A program made the translations under genes and the position numbers. This document shows, in pieces, positions 15,206-23,332 of a stretch of DNA of 64,000 nt. The stretch comes from CAMBDS01 sp964355675. Lineage in GTDB: Bacteria > Electryoneota > AABM5-125-24 > Hatepunaeales > Hatepunaeaceae. The DNA lies in NCBI GenBank assembly GCA_964355675.1, contig CAYHEC010000012.1, positions 33,587 through 97,586 on the forward strand, written 5' to 3'. The notes under the pieces are model-generated. The model saw nothing but the letters and a program-made list of their open reading frames with translations, had not been told where the DNA came from and did not search any database. How positions within the stretch are numbered: the stretch's first letter is position 1; each line of letters starts with the position of its first letter.

Positions 15206-16675
15206 ATGAAACCGTTATTCGTATCGCTAATGTTAGTGGCGGGACTCTGGGCGGGGGAAGGATTCGGGCAGGTGGAAGTCGAATGGGAAAGGACCATCCA
15301 ACACGGCATTAGTGATCGTTTCTATGATATTACTTTACTTGATGATGACGATTTCATATTGACTGGCGCCACCCACCTTTCTGTTCCAGCAGAGGAACGG
15401 ACATTGGTAATGCAATTAGCATCCAGTGGGGAGGAGATATCGAGGCGGGAATATGGTCGAGACGATCAGCTCAGCCTCACTAAATCGTTACGAACGTCTG
15501 ATGGCGGGGTATTGTTGATAGGCAGAATCGGGGATTTCGCATGGGATGGAGCTGATGCACTTGTGATGAAATTCAATGGTGATGGCGACAGTCTTTGGAG
15601 TCGAACCTATGGCGGTAATCTAAGTGATTGGTTTAATTGCGCTCTCGAAACCGATGGCAGTGGATTCTTGCTCTGTGGCGGCACATTTTCATCAGGGGCT
15701 GGAGGGAGTGATTATTGGCTGTTAAAAGTTGATGAAACAGGTGAAGAGGTATGGTCTGCCACTTACGGTGGTCGCGGTGACGAACAAGGTACGGCTATCG
15801 CCCGGGTTGGGGAGAATTACTGCATTGCGGGAAGTTTTAATCCTAGAGGGATTGGACCGAACGATATCTACTTATTTGCGATTAATCAAGACGGTGACAG
15901 CCTTTGGTCTCATCGATATGGTGGCCAGGGGAATGAACAATCTTCTTCGATGGAATCAACTCACGATGGGGGGATAATTATTGGGGCAACTACGACATCG
16001 TTTGGTTCCGGAGGTGCGGATTACTGGCTATTAAGACTCGATAGTAATGGAGATAGTCTTTGGTCGAGAACGTATGGCGGAAGCGGAACTGATGAGTGTT
16101 ACAAAATTATTGTGTGTAATAATGGCGGTTATGCGCTTGCTGGGAACAGTGAATCCAATCAAGAGCGAGAATACGATTTTTGGTTAATGCGAGTTGACGA
16201 AAGAGGCGACAGTCTTTGGTCAAGTTACTTTGACGGGGGTGGCAACGAATATTTTGCCGGTCTTACACAGGATGCAACCAGCAGCTTCATCTTAGTGGGC
16301 TCCACTTTGCCGAGGGGTGAAAATAGCTTGGGATGGGTCATCAAAACCACCCCCGACCCTGTGTCCGTCCGATATCCGTTCTTAAACCTTGAACCTTCAA
16401 CCTTTAACCTTGTCTCCGCCTTCCCGAACCCGTTCAACAGTACGTTGAACATTCGATTAGGTCTCGATAAATCGGCCCCTACGCGGCTGGAGATATTCGA
16501 TCCGCTGGGAAGAAGAGTGGCGGATTTGATTCCCGGTGTCGGGCTCGGCGGCCCAACCTACGCGGGAGAGGGGCGGATAGTCTGGGATGCGACCGGGATG
16601 CCTGCGGGAAACTATTTCATCAGCCTTGAGACCCCGCAAACGACATCGATGAGACAAGTGACCTTGATTAAGTGA
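15206..16675 (+). CDS. Secreted repeat propeller protein with T9SS sorting domain
   Basis: A signal peptide (MKPLFVSLMLVAGLWAG, cleavage near GFGQ) is followed by about seven repeats of roughly 50 residues. They contain the motif DGDSLWSRTYGG, or close variants, and GGDYWLLK-type strands, typical of secreted propellers in FCB genomes. A PNPFN sorting domain ends MRQVTLIK. The start ATG at 15206 is preceded by AAGGAG. The linker before the sorting domain (LNLEPSTFNLVSAF) is encoded by a 7-bp periodic tract (about 16379-16412). The loop after RVADL contains a palindromic element ending AACCTACGCG. The gene at 62158-64000 has the same propeller type. The ligand is unknown. Confidence 0.83.
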   Translation: MKPLFVSLMLVAGLWAGEGFGQVEVEWERTIQHGISDRFYDITLLDDDDFILTGATHLSVPAEERTLVMQLASSGEEISRREYGRDDQLSLTKSLRTSDGGVLLIGRIGDFAWDGADALVMKFNGDGDSLWSRTYGGNLSDWFNCALETDGSGFLLCGGTFSSGAGGSDYWLLKVDETGEEVWSATYGGRGDEQGTAIARVGENYCIAGSFNPRGIGPNDIYLFAINQDGDSLWSHRYGGQGNEQSSSMESTHDGGIIIGATTTSFGSGGADYWLLRLDSNGDSLWSRTYGGSGTDECYKIIVCNNGGYALAGNSESNQEREYDFWLMRVDERGDSLWSSYFDGGGNEYFAGLTQDATSSFILVGSTLPRGENSLGWVIKTTPDPVSVRYPFLNLEPSTFNLVSAFPNPFNSTLNIRLGLDKSAPTRLEIFDPLGRRVADLIPGVGLGGPTYAGEGRIVWDATGMPAGNYFISLETPQTTSMRQVTLIK

Positions 16676-16680
16676 ACGCG

Positions 16681-16777
16681 CCGGGAGGATAGGCATTCCT
16701 GCCTGTCATTCAATCTTGGGAGGATAGGCATTCTTGCCTGTCATCAAAAACGTCAGACAAGAATGTCTAATCTCCCG
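16681..16777. repeat. REP-like palindromes upstream of the RAYT gene
   Basis: One half-element and one full element are present. The full one runs from GGGAGGATAGGCATTCTTGC, through a loop CATCAAAAAC, to the imperfect mirror GACAAGAATGTCTAATCTCC. The core GGCATTCCTGCCTGT matches the groES-leader repeats at 628-787. Confidence 0.88.
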
Positions 16778-16797
16778 AACAAAGTGAAAGAAACGCG

Positions 16798-17235
16798 ATG
16801 CTAACACAAACTCGAAGACATTTACCGCATTGGGAGATGCAGGGGGCAGCATATTACATCACCTTCAAGTTGAAAGATGGACACCTGACAGGTGAAGAAG
16901 TAAGAATCGTTCTCGAGCATATAAAGAGCGGACAGTCTCGATTCTACCTACTAGTTGCTGTTCAAGTTATGTCAAATCATGTCCATGTGATTCTAACTCC
17001 CAAAGATGGTTTCTCGCTGTCTCGAATTCTAAAGGGCGTGAAGGGTGTTTCTGCAAAACTTGTTAATGAATATCGTGGCCAATCGGGATCTCTGTGGGAG
17101 CAAGAATCTTATGACCGTATTATAAGGAACCAGATTGACTTCGATGAGAAACTCAATTATATGTACGAAAACCCTCTGAAAGCAGGTATCGCAGAACGCC
17201 CTGAAGATTATCAAGGGTGGTTTCTACAAGTGTAA
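16798..17235 (+). CDS. REP-associated tyrosine transposase (RAYT), IS200/IS605 Y1 family
   Basis: The 145-residue single-domain Y1 transposase has the HUH motif in VMSNHVHVIL at about residues 57-66 and a candidate catalytic Tyr in QESYDRIIRNQ at about 102-112. The C-terminus NYMYENPLKAGI is typical of REP-associated transposases. These enzymes cut and join single-stranded DNA at hairpins and are domesticated or semi-mobile. Near-identical inverted REP palindromes lie on both sides (16681-16777 and 17241-17340), so the locus has the layout of a REPtron. It sits inside the block that separates the YhaN-like ATPase gene from its nuclease partner. It appears intact. Confidence 0.9.
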   Translation: MLTQTRRHLPHWEMQGAAYYITFKLKDGHLTGEEVRIVLEHIKSGQSRFYLLVAVQVMSNHVHVILTPKDGFSLSRILKGVKGVSAKLVNEYRGQSGSLWEQESYDRIIRNQIDFDEKLNYMYENPLKAGIAERPEDYQGWFLQV

Positions 17236-17240
17236 AGTCT

Positions 17241-17340
17241 CGGGAGGATAGGCATTCCTGCCTGTCATCAAAAACGTCAGACAAGAATGTCTAACCTCCC
17301 GGATCAGTCGGAGACAGACAAGAATGTCTATCCTCCCGGA
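17241..17340. repeat. REP-like palindromes downstream of the RAYT gene
   Basis: One full element (GGGAGGATAGGCATTCCTGC, loop CATCAAAAAC, mirror GACAAGAATGTCTAACCTCC) is followed by an inverted half-element ending CTATCCTCCCGG. The full element is nearly identical to that at 16718-16777. Their order, half plus full upstream and full plus half downstream, mirrors around the transposase gene. Confidence 0.88.
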
Positions 17341-17356
17341 AAATAACGAGAGTTCT

Positions 17357-18592
17357 ATGTCCCGTACATCCCTAAAATTCCTCCACCTCGCTGACCTGCA
17401 CCTCGACCGGTCGTTCAGCGGTGGCAAACTCAAGCTCCCCTTCGACAAAGCCGAGCTACGTCGCCGCGAACTGCGCGAGATCCTCGGCCGTGCCGTCGAG
17501 ACCGCTCGCTCTGAGAACGTCGAAGTCATCCTCATCCCCGGCGACCTCTGGGAAGAGGAAGAACTCTCCCCCGAAACCGTCCAGTATGTCCTCGAACGGC
17601 TCGGCGCGGCAGGAATCCCGGTCATTATAGCTCCCGGCAACCACGACTGCCACTCACCAGCAAGTCATTACTCAAGCGATATCGTCAAAGTTCGCTTCGG
17701 CAAAGAGTGGCCGAAAAACGTCTTCATATTTCAAGATTATGAGTTGACGACCGTAGGGGCGTATTGCAATACGCCCCTACCGGGACTGGAAGATGTCGCG
17801 ATCACCGGGCTGGCCTATCACTCGAACCTTGCCGTCCAAGGCAGAAAGCTTGCCGAGAAAATCTCGCGCGCCGACGCCAGCATTCATCTTGCACTCATAC
17901 ATGGATCACGCGACGATAGTCTTCCCCCTGGTAAGATGAGAACCCTTCCCTTCAGCGATGCGGAATTGCTTGCCCAGCCGTTCGACTATACTGCACTTGG
18001 TCACTACCATAAAAGAAGCGAGGTCAAGAATGCACAGGATCGGATTGTCCATGCCTATCCAGGCTCGACGGCGGCGCTTTCTATCGATGAGGATGGCGAG
18101 CACGGCGTCCTTGTCGGGACAGTTCGACCGGGAGGAGCGAACCTCGACGAGTTGAAATTCGTAAGGCTGGATCATCGTCAAATTCACTCAATGAACGTGG
18201 ACGTGACGGGATTATCACACGTTCATGCTGTCGAAGGCAAAATCAAGGAACTCGTCGCCGAAAGGAATGTCACTCAAAATGATATGCTGTATATTGAGTT
18301 GACAGGCTCCTACCCCCAAGGCAACCGGATAGGCTTAGGCGAAGAATTTCTGCGTGGGCTCTGCTGGCACTGTCGGGTCGAAGCCTCAAACGTATTGCAA
18401 GAGTGGGCGTTGAATTCAATAGAGGCGCTTAATCCACGCACTACTGAGGCTCTTTTCCGGAGCCGTATCCACAAACATATGGAAGACGCTGGCGACCGTG
18501 GTGACGATGCTGAAGTGAAGCGCCTTCAAAATGCAATGTTTTACGGCTTGGACGCACTCCACGGCCGGTCGATAACTCCCCGGCGGATATAA
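17357..18592 (+). CDS. Mre11/SbcD/YhaO-family DNA repair nuclease
   Basis: The 411-residue calcineurin-like phosphoesterase has the complete metal-site set: LHLADLHLD (DxH) near residue 8, IPGDLW at about 60-65, APGNHD at about 92-97, LALIHGS at about 176-182, and ALGHYHKR at about 213-220. This is the nuclease half of Mre11-Rad50-type complexes, and the partner is probably the YhaN-like ATPase at 11362-14235. I start at ATG 17357 because an earlier in-frame start lies in the REP repeat and gives MSILPENNESS, with no homology. A perfect 28-nt palindrome (17753-17780) is inserted in frame and encodes VGAYCNTPLP, away from the catalytic motifs. The next gene starts 5 bp downstream. Confidence 0.88.
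   Translation: MSRTSLKFLHLADLHLDRSFSGGKLKLPFDKAELRRRELREILGRAVETARSENVEVILIPGDLWEEEELSPETVQYVLERLGAAGIPVIIAPGNHDCHSPASHYSSDIVKVRFGKEWPKNVFIFQDYELTTVGAYCNTPLPGLEDVAITGLAYHSNLAVQGRKLAEKISRADASIHLALIHGSRDDSLPPGKMRTLPFSDAELLAQPFDYTALGHYHKRSEVKNAQDRIVHAYPGSTAALSIDEDGEHGVLVGTVRPGGANLDELKFVRLDHRQIHSMNVDVTGLSHVHAVEGKIKELVAERNVTQNDMLYIELTGSYPQGNRIGLGEEFLRGLCWHCRVEASNVLQEWALNSIEALNPRTTEALFRSRIHKHMEDAGDRGDDAEVKRLQNAMFYGLDALHGRSITPRRI
17753..17780. repeat. Perfect palindrome inside the Mre11-like gene, GGGGCG family (N = T)
   Basis: GTAGGGGCGTATTG is followed by its exact reverse complement. It is the coding-region member of the family seen between genes at 11297-11318 and 52529-52554. It encodes VGAYCNTPLP in frame with the host. 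Confidence 0.92.
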
Positions 18593-18597
18593 TCTTG

Positions 18598-19329
18598 ATG
18601 AACAGTTCAGATAAAATCAACCCGAACATCGGTAGAGACGATGAGGCAGGTTCCAATCCTCCGCCTTTGTTTGTGAAACCAAAAACAGGGCTATTACATG
18701 CTTTCAGGCGGAACCTGATAACCGGAACGTTGATTATTGGTCCAATCGCACTCACGATTTACTTGCTTTACCACCTTTTCTTGTTCCTCGACGGGTTTTT
18801 TGCTCGCTTTATCAATTTCCTTCTTCGACAAGGTCTCGGTCTGGAGATATTCGGCACGGCGCCAATTCCCGGACTCGGTTTGATCGCACTACTGCTTCTT
18901 GTACTGTTGACCGGATGGGGGGCAAGGAATGTCATTGGGCGCTGGGTAATCAAACGAAGTCAGGAAATTCTCGATCGAATACCGCTGGTCAATAGTGTCT
19001 ATAAGACTTTCAACCAGATTAGCGAAGCTCTGTTTTCTGGGCGTAAGGACATGTTCAAGCGCGCCGTTTTGCTTCAGTATCCTTGCAAAGGCATTTACTC
19101 CATTGGCGTTATCACGGCTGATAACATCGGTTCGCTACGGCATTATTTACCGGAAGATACAGTAAGTGTCTTCATCGTTACCACACCGAATCCCACCACA
19201 GGATTCCTGATATTTGTTCCTTATAAGGATTTGATTGAGCTGAATATGCCGGTAGAGGACGCGCTAAAGATCATTATTTCCGGGGGTATCGTTATTCCTG
19301 CTGAAAAAATTCCGGAACAATTTCAATGA
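18598..19329 (+). CDS. DUF502-family membrane protein
   Basis: The 243-residue inner-membrane protein has two transmembrane helices (about 39-62, LITGTLIIGPIALTIYLL, and about 83-103, GLGLIALLLLVLLTG). The conserved segment IPLVNSVYKTFNQISEAL follows, then a cytoplasmic beta-rich domain containing FIVTTPNPTTGFL. This is the DUF502 (PF04367) architecture, and the molecular function is not known. The ATG at 18598 is used (TTG 18595 is in frame just before it). The gene follows the nuclease gene by 5 bp, and its TGA overlaps the next ATG (ATGA), so it is the second member of a long co-transcribed group. Confidence 0.88.
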   Translation: MNSSDKINPNIGRDDEAGSNPPPLFVKPKTGLLHAFRRNLITGTLIIGPIALTIYLLYHLFLFLDGFFARFINFLLRQGLGLEIFGTAPIPGLGLIALLLLVLLTGWGARNVIGRWVIKRSQEILDRIPLVNSVYKTFNQISEALFSGRKDMFKRAVLLQYPCKGIYSIGVITADNIGSLRHYLPEDTVSVFIVTTPNPTTGFLIFVPYKDLIELNMPVEDALKIIISGGIVIPAEKIPEQFQ

Positions 19330-21191
19330 CCTGCCGAGCCTGCCATGTTGCAGGCAGGTTTTGCCTGTTGATAATTGTAATATTTCCTCCGGTAACCGTC
19401 ATCGCAGGCTTTTCAAACGATGTATTTGCCAATCCAATCGTAATTACCGTTCGTTCCTTGAAAGGGCTTGACTTCGACGGATGGGATAGTGAGATCAGCG
19501 CCGACAATGTACTTATTGGAAGAGGCAAGGCATCACTCGATGAGCGACTTAAAGTACGTTTCCATCGCGTCTCCGGGTATCAACCGCAATGGAAGGTTGA
19601 TCACTCTCTCCGGTTTCATTTTGACCGCCCTTTTTCCTCTTCCAACGGATTAGTGTTCGCCTTATCCCGTCAGGAATATCGAGATCAATCTACCCGCCGT
19701 TACCAAATCGGTAGAAACGCAATCACTCCATTATCGCCTTATGATCCTACGATAATCAGCATGGAGAATCACTTTATCAATTCTGATGATGATATAATCC
19801 GCAGTACCAATTTTGGAGTTGGGGGCAGGTTGAAAACTGAGAACGGAATAGAATTGGAGGGATTGCTCGGTCCGGTATTTGACCATCGAGCCGGGGTTTC
19901 GCAAGAGGGGATCAAATACGGTTTTAAATTTGATTTCGATACCGATAGTATTGCTTGGAAGGGTGATGGCTGGTTCAGTCATTTTGGGTCGGGGGATGAT
20001 CATAACGTGAATTTGGAGGCTGAGGGGAAGTACGGTCTTAGCGATGCGGCTTTGGATTGGTTTACAGTCAGATACATGACCGGGAGTCGAAGGGAATTTT
20101 TAGGTATTAGCGGTGATATCGGTCGCCGAGATGATAGTCGTGTCGAACTCAATAATGACTTGACGGTAATTATTTCGGAAATGATGAAATTTGATTGGAA
20201 TAGTAACCTTACTAACAAGATGGCGCAAAGCAGAAATCAAATTTCTGGAAGGCGGGACCGAGAATTCAACTGGCAAAATAATTTAGAGGGTGTTTGGTCT
20301 GCGTCGGGTAAATTTGTCCTATTTACAAGCGGAATTGATATCCAACAACAAGAGTATGCCGGAGGATTGACTCAGGGACGAAACAGTCGGCTACAGATTA
20401 TGACCGGGTTCGAGACGCCATCCATGGATAGCAGTATCGTTGAAGTTGGAGTTTCACGCTACCGTTTCGATACCCCCGACGAATTGGATTATAATGATCG
20501 AGATGAACTAAGCTGGCATGTGGGTATTCGATCCGGTACACAAATCACCTCTACGGTGGGAATACGTGGGGGGGTTGAGGCGAACTTGAATCATTTGGTC
20601 TATATTCACCGTAGCAGGAGTGGTGAGAATCGATGGACAAGACAATTTACTTTATTCAGCGAGGTTCCCTGGCAGGATTACCCGATCACAAATAGGGCTC
20701 GATTTGCTGTTTCAGCACACTACACGGATTATGATTTTTTGCCGTTCGATCTGACTCGCAGTCGTCTTTTCAGGACATTTACGGCAGTCGATACCTTCCG
20801 ATTTGATGCTTCGCGGGGTTGGGGTGGAGAAATAGCAGGCTCCGGGCAACTTAACGATCATGGGCAACTCGACTGGTCTGAATGGATAGAAAATGTTTCC
20901 GAACGAGGTTACTCTTATACGGTAACAATACTACCATATAGAAAAATCAACAATTCAGAGATTGCGCTCGGATGGTTGATGCACCGTCGTTCTTCAACTC
21001 TACTTCAAGACGGAGACAGCCCGAAAAACGGTGAGGATGTGCGATCTCGCGGACCAGTTGCGAGGGTTTATATGAAGCCCTCAAAAAGTGTACGGCTGGA
21101 ATTTCTGGCCACTTTCTTAACGATAAGTCAATTAGGTAAACATTCGGAAAATCAGCCAGAGATGAACTTTACATTTACATGGACGCTGTGA
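19326..21191 (+). CDS. Putative outer-membrane beta-barrel protein
   Basis: I do not recognise a named family. The 621-residue protein has an N-terminal hydrophobic segment (FCLLIIVIFPPVTVIAGF) compatible with a signal peptide. After it come alternating amphipathic strands rich in aromatic and charged residues with Asn/Gly/Asp turns, ending in FTFTWTL, a Phe/aromatic-terminated strand as in outer-membrane barrels. The first codons contain a palindrome (GCCTGC-catgtt-GCAGGC, about 19336-19353) encoding CHVAG, so the n-region looks altered by an insertion. It is coupled to DUF502 by an ATGA overlap and overlaps the following Omp85-like gene, suggesting both work at the outer membrane. Confidence 0.68.
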   Translation: MTCRACHVAGRFCLLIIVIFPPVTVIAGFSNDVFANPIVITVRSLKGLDFDGWDSEISADNVLIGRGKASLDERLKVRFHRVSGYQPQWKVDHSLRFHFDRPFSSSNGLVFALSRQEYRDQSTRRYQIGRNAITPLSPYDPTIISMENHFINSDDDIIRSTNFGVGGRLKTENGIELEGLLGPVFDHRAGVSQEGIKYGFKFDFDTDSIAWKGDGWFSHFGSGDDHNVNLEAEGKYGLSDAALDWFTVRYMTGSRREFLGISGDIGRRDDSRVELNNDLTVIISEMMKFDWNSNLTNKMAQSRNQISGRRDREFNWQNNLEGVWSASGKFVLFTSGIDIQQQEYAGGLTQGRNSRLQIMTGFETPSMDSSIVEVGVSRYRFDTPDELDYNDRDELSWHVGIRSGTQITSTVGIRGGVEANLNHLVYIHRSRSGENRWTRQFTLFSEVPWQDYPITNRARFAVSAHYTDYDFLPFDLTRSRLFRTFTAVDTFRFDASRGWGGEIAGSGQLNDHGQLDWSEWIENVSERGYSYTVTILPYRKINNSEIALGWLMHRRSSTLLQDGDSPKNGEDVRSRGPVARVYMKPSKSVRLEFLATFLTISQLGKHSENQPEMNFTFTWTL

Positions 21192-22594
21192 TAAATTTTG
21201 TAGCATTCCTTGGAGGGCGGGTTTTAACCCGCCCTCAAGGGCGGACTGAAGTCCGCCCTCCAAGGTTAGAATGTAAGAGCGGACTGAAAGTCCGCCCTCC
21301 AAGAGAACAATTATCATGTATCACTCTCGCTATTATTGCGCTCGCTATAACAATTTCAATATCGTATGCAGAGAGTGTGAGTGATGAATATCCAATTATA
21401 TACGGGATCAAGGTCGTAGGGAATCACGTCACTAACGAAAACTTCATTCTCAGGGAGATGAGACTCAGTTCCGGCATGAGTGCCGATCCAGAATTATTGG
21501 AAGCTGATCGGTTGCATTTGCTTTCTCTGGGGATTTTCAATATGGTTGAGCTCTCCATTGTCACGGATATTGGTCGGGCGATTGTGCTGGTCAGAGTAAC
21601 CGAGCGCTTCTATATCTATCCGTACCCTATACTTCAGTATGACCCGGCAAATCCATCCCGGCGCATTTATGGCATTATAGTAAGTCATAATAATTTTAGA
21701 GGATACGCGGAACGTCTTTCGTTTGGATGGTGGGATGGCTACCAAAGAGGAATGTATCTTCTGCATAGCGATTCTTGGTTTTCCATCGGTGGTAAGTACG
21801 GTCTTAAAACCCAGATATCATTCAACGATGTCGAGATCATCGCTCCCGATGGGATCACCTACCGCGCCGAGACGGAGTCGTTTTTGCTCCGACTGCGCAG
21901 ACGTCTTGACCGCGACCGATGGATAGGACTTGAATCCGAGTGGGAAGAACGCGCCTCTAAAGGATCGTTCTATACACTGTCAGCGAACGGGAGAGACAGA
22001 CTGTTAGTCGGGAGGCTTTATTACGAAGCCGATTTGAGAGACTATAGTTATTATCCACGTAATGGATATTATTTTTCAACAATTCTAAACGCCAATAGAA
22101 CCGTCGATACTTCTCATACCTTTTATGGGCAACAAGCTGATATTAGAATTTACAAATCATTCGGTCGCCTTACTTTAGCAATGCGTGGTGCGGGGCAAAT
22201 AACCCAAAAAAAGCTTCCCTGGTATCGTCAGTTGGAACTAAGTCAATCGGAAATTCGCACAAATACTCCGCTTGGTCTGAAGGGTTCAAGCTTTTTTGCC
22301 GCAAATTTAGAGTTACGTATTAATATCATCCCCTTACATTATTTTAGTTTTAGCGAAATTCCAATCGCTGGTAAATACCTACAGAATTTGAAGTTCTCGG
22401 TTGAAGGACTATTGTTTGTCGATCGTGGCTATATCAAGTATATCGATACCCATAAGGTTGCTGATTTCACTGCTTGCGGGGTGGGGTTGCAGTTTCAACT
22501 GCCTTATATCGAAGCGGCTCGGGCAATCATTGGCTGGGATCCTGAACGAATGAGTCATCCGACGATTATTTTAGCAACAGGAGTGACGTTTTAA
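21179..22594 (+). CDS. Omp85-superfamily protein (POTRA plus barrel)
   Basis: After a signal-peptide core (CITLAIIALAITISISYA, about 46-63) comes one POTRA-like domain (about 72-145: IIYGIKVVGNHVTNENFIL, LLSLGIFNMVEL). It is followed by a barrel domain (about 165-471) with Omp85-type strands (SYYPRNGYYFS, FFAANLELRINI), ending ILATGVTF. It has fewer POTRA repeats than BamA, so it is more like a TamA- or patatin-associated Omp85 protein. The cargo is unknown. The start is ATG 21179 or GTG 21188, the latter overlapping the upstream TGA as GTGA. About 33 residues before the hydrophobic core are encoded by palindromes (21208-21303), which is a notable oddity. The ATG further downstream is out of frame. 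Confidence 0.8.
   Translation: MDAVINFVAFLGGRVLTRPQGRTEVRPPRLECKSGLKVRPPREQLSCITLAIIALAITISISYAESVSDEYPIIYGIKVVGNHVTNENFILREMRLSSGMSADPELLEADRLHLLSLGIFNMVELSIVTDIGRAIVLVRVTERFYIYPYPILQYDPANPSRRIYGIIVSHNNFRGYAERLSFGWWDGYQRGMYLLHSDSWFSIGGKYGLKTQISFNDVEIIAPDGITYRAETESFLLRLRRRLDRDRWIGLESEWEERASKGSFYTLSANGRDRLLVGRLYYEADLRDYSYYPRNGYYFSTILNANRTVDTSHTFYGQQADIRIYKSFGRLTLAMRGAGQITQKKLPWYRQLELSQSEIRTNTPLGLKGSSFFAANLELRINIIPLHYFSFSEIPIAGKYLQNLKFSVEGLLFVDRGYIKYIDTHKVADFTACGVGLQFQLPYIEAARAIIGWDPERMSHPTIILATGVTF
21208..21303. repeat. Three palindromes forming the 5' coding region of the Omp85-like gene
   Basis: CCTTGGAGGGCGGG...CCCGCCCTC, GGGCGGACT-ga-AGTCCGCCC and a third GCGGACT...AGTCCGC unit ending CCTCCAAG are all open in the host frame and encode the basic stretch LGGRVLTRPQGRTEVRPP and beyond. 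The same TTGGAGGGCGG/CCGCCCTCCAAG family lies between genes at 24775-24834 and 56350-56430. Confidence 0.85.
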
Positions 22595-22597
22595 GAT

Positions 22598-23332
22598 ATG
22601 CGCGAGCCATTCATACTCTCTTCACCCCCTGATACTGATGGATTCCTCTCTCTACCTGACGAAGAAATCAACCATCTGACCAAAGCGCTCCGTTTCGTGG
22701 TGGGTGACCGGTTCGTAGCGTTTGATGGGAAAGGGATCGGTTGGCGTGCAGAGATTGTCTCGATTTCTAAGAAGAATTTCACCGCAAAGGTTATCGAAGA
22801 AATTGTTCCCGAGCTTTCGAGTATTCGGATAACAGTCGCGGTCGGGGCAGTAAAGGGTCCAAGGATGGAATGGGCGGTAGAAAAAGCGGCTGAACTTGGC
22901 GCATCGAATTTTATCCCCCTCAGAACTCGCTATGCTGTTGTCGAGCCGGGTGAGGGGCGCGCTCGTCGCTGGAAGAATATTGCCGTTGCCGCGGCTAAGC
23001 AGTCACATCGTTTGACTTTGATGGAGTTTAGTTTTTCCAAAGCGATAGCCGACATACCATTTCAAAATTACCAGCGCATCTGGGTTTTTGATCTGACTGA
23101 TGACGCAATTTCGCTGAAGAAGGTTTCTACACTTGAAAAATCCAACCGAATCGAGCAGAACGAGGGTATCCTGCTTATAATTGGGCCGGAGGGCGGATTT
23201 TCCGAAGAAGAGCGCGAGTTTTTCCGAACTATCGGCGCCAAGTTCATTTCACTTGGATCACATCCACTCAGAACAGAAACATCGGTAGCCGCTGGGCTTG
23301 TTATCGCCAAAGCTCATTTTGGGCAGAAATGA
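22598..23332 (+). CDS. rsmE: 16S rRNA (uracil-1498-N3)-methyltransferase RsmE
   Basis: The 244-residue SPOUT-family methyltransferase uses S-adenosylmethionine to methylate U1498 of 16S rRNA. The N-terminal PUA-like domain contains LPDEEINHLTKALRFVVGD. The catalytic half has MEWAVEKAAELGASNFIPL, then the SAM-binding knot motifs IGPEGGFSEEE (about 194-204) and LGSHPLRTETSVAAGL (about 221-236). These are diagnostic. The length is normal. It starts 3 bp after the Omp85-like gene and its TGA overlaps the UbiA start (ATGA), so the gene is inside the operon. Confidence 0.95.
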   Translation: MREPFILSSPPDTDGFLSLPDEEINHLTKALRFVVGDRFVAFDGKGIGWRAEIVSISKKNFTAKVIEEIVPELSSIRITVAVGAVKGPRMEWAVEKAAELGASNFIPLRTRYAVVEPGEGRARRWKNIAVAAAKQSHRLTLMEFSFSKAIADIPFQNYQRIWVFDLTDDAISLKKVSTLEKSNRIEQNEGILLIIGPEGGFSEEEREFFRTIGAKFISLGSHPLRTETSVAAGLVIAKAHFGQK

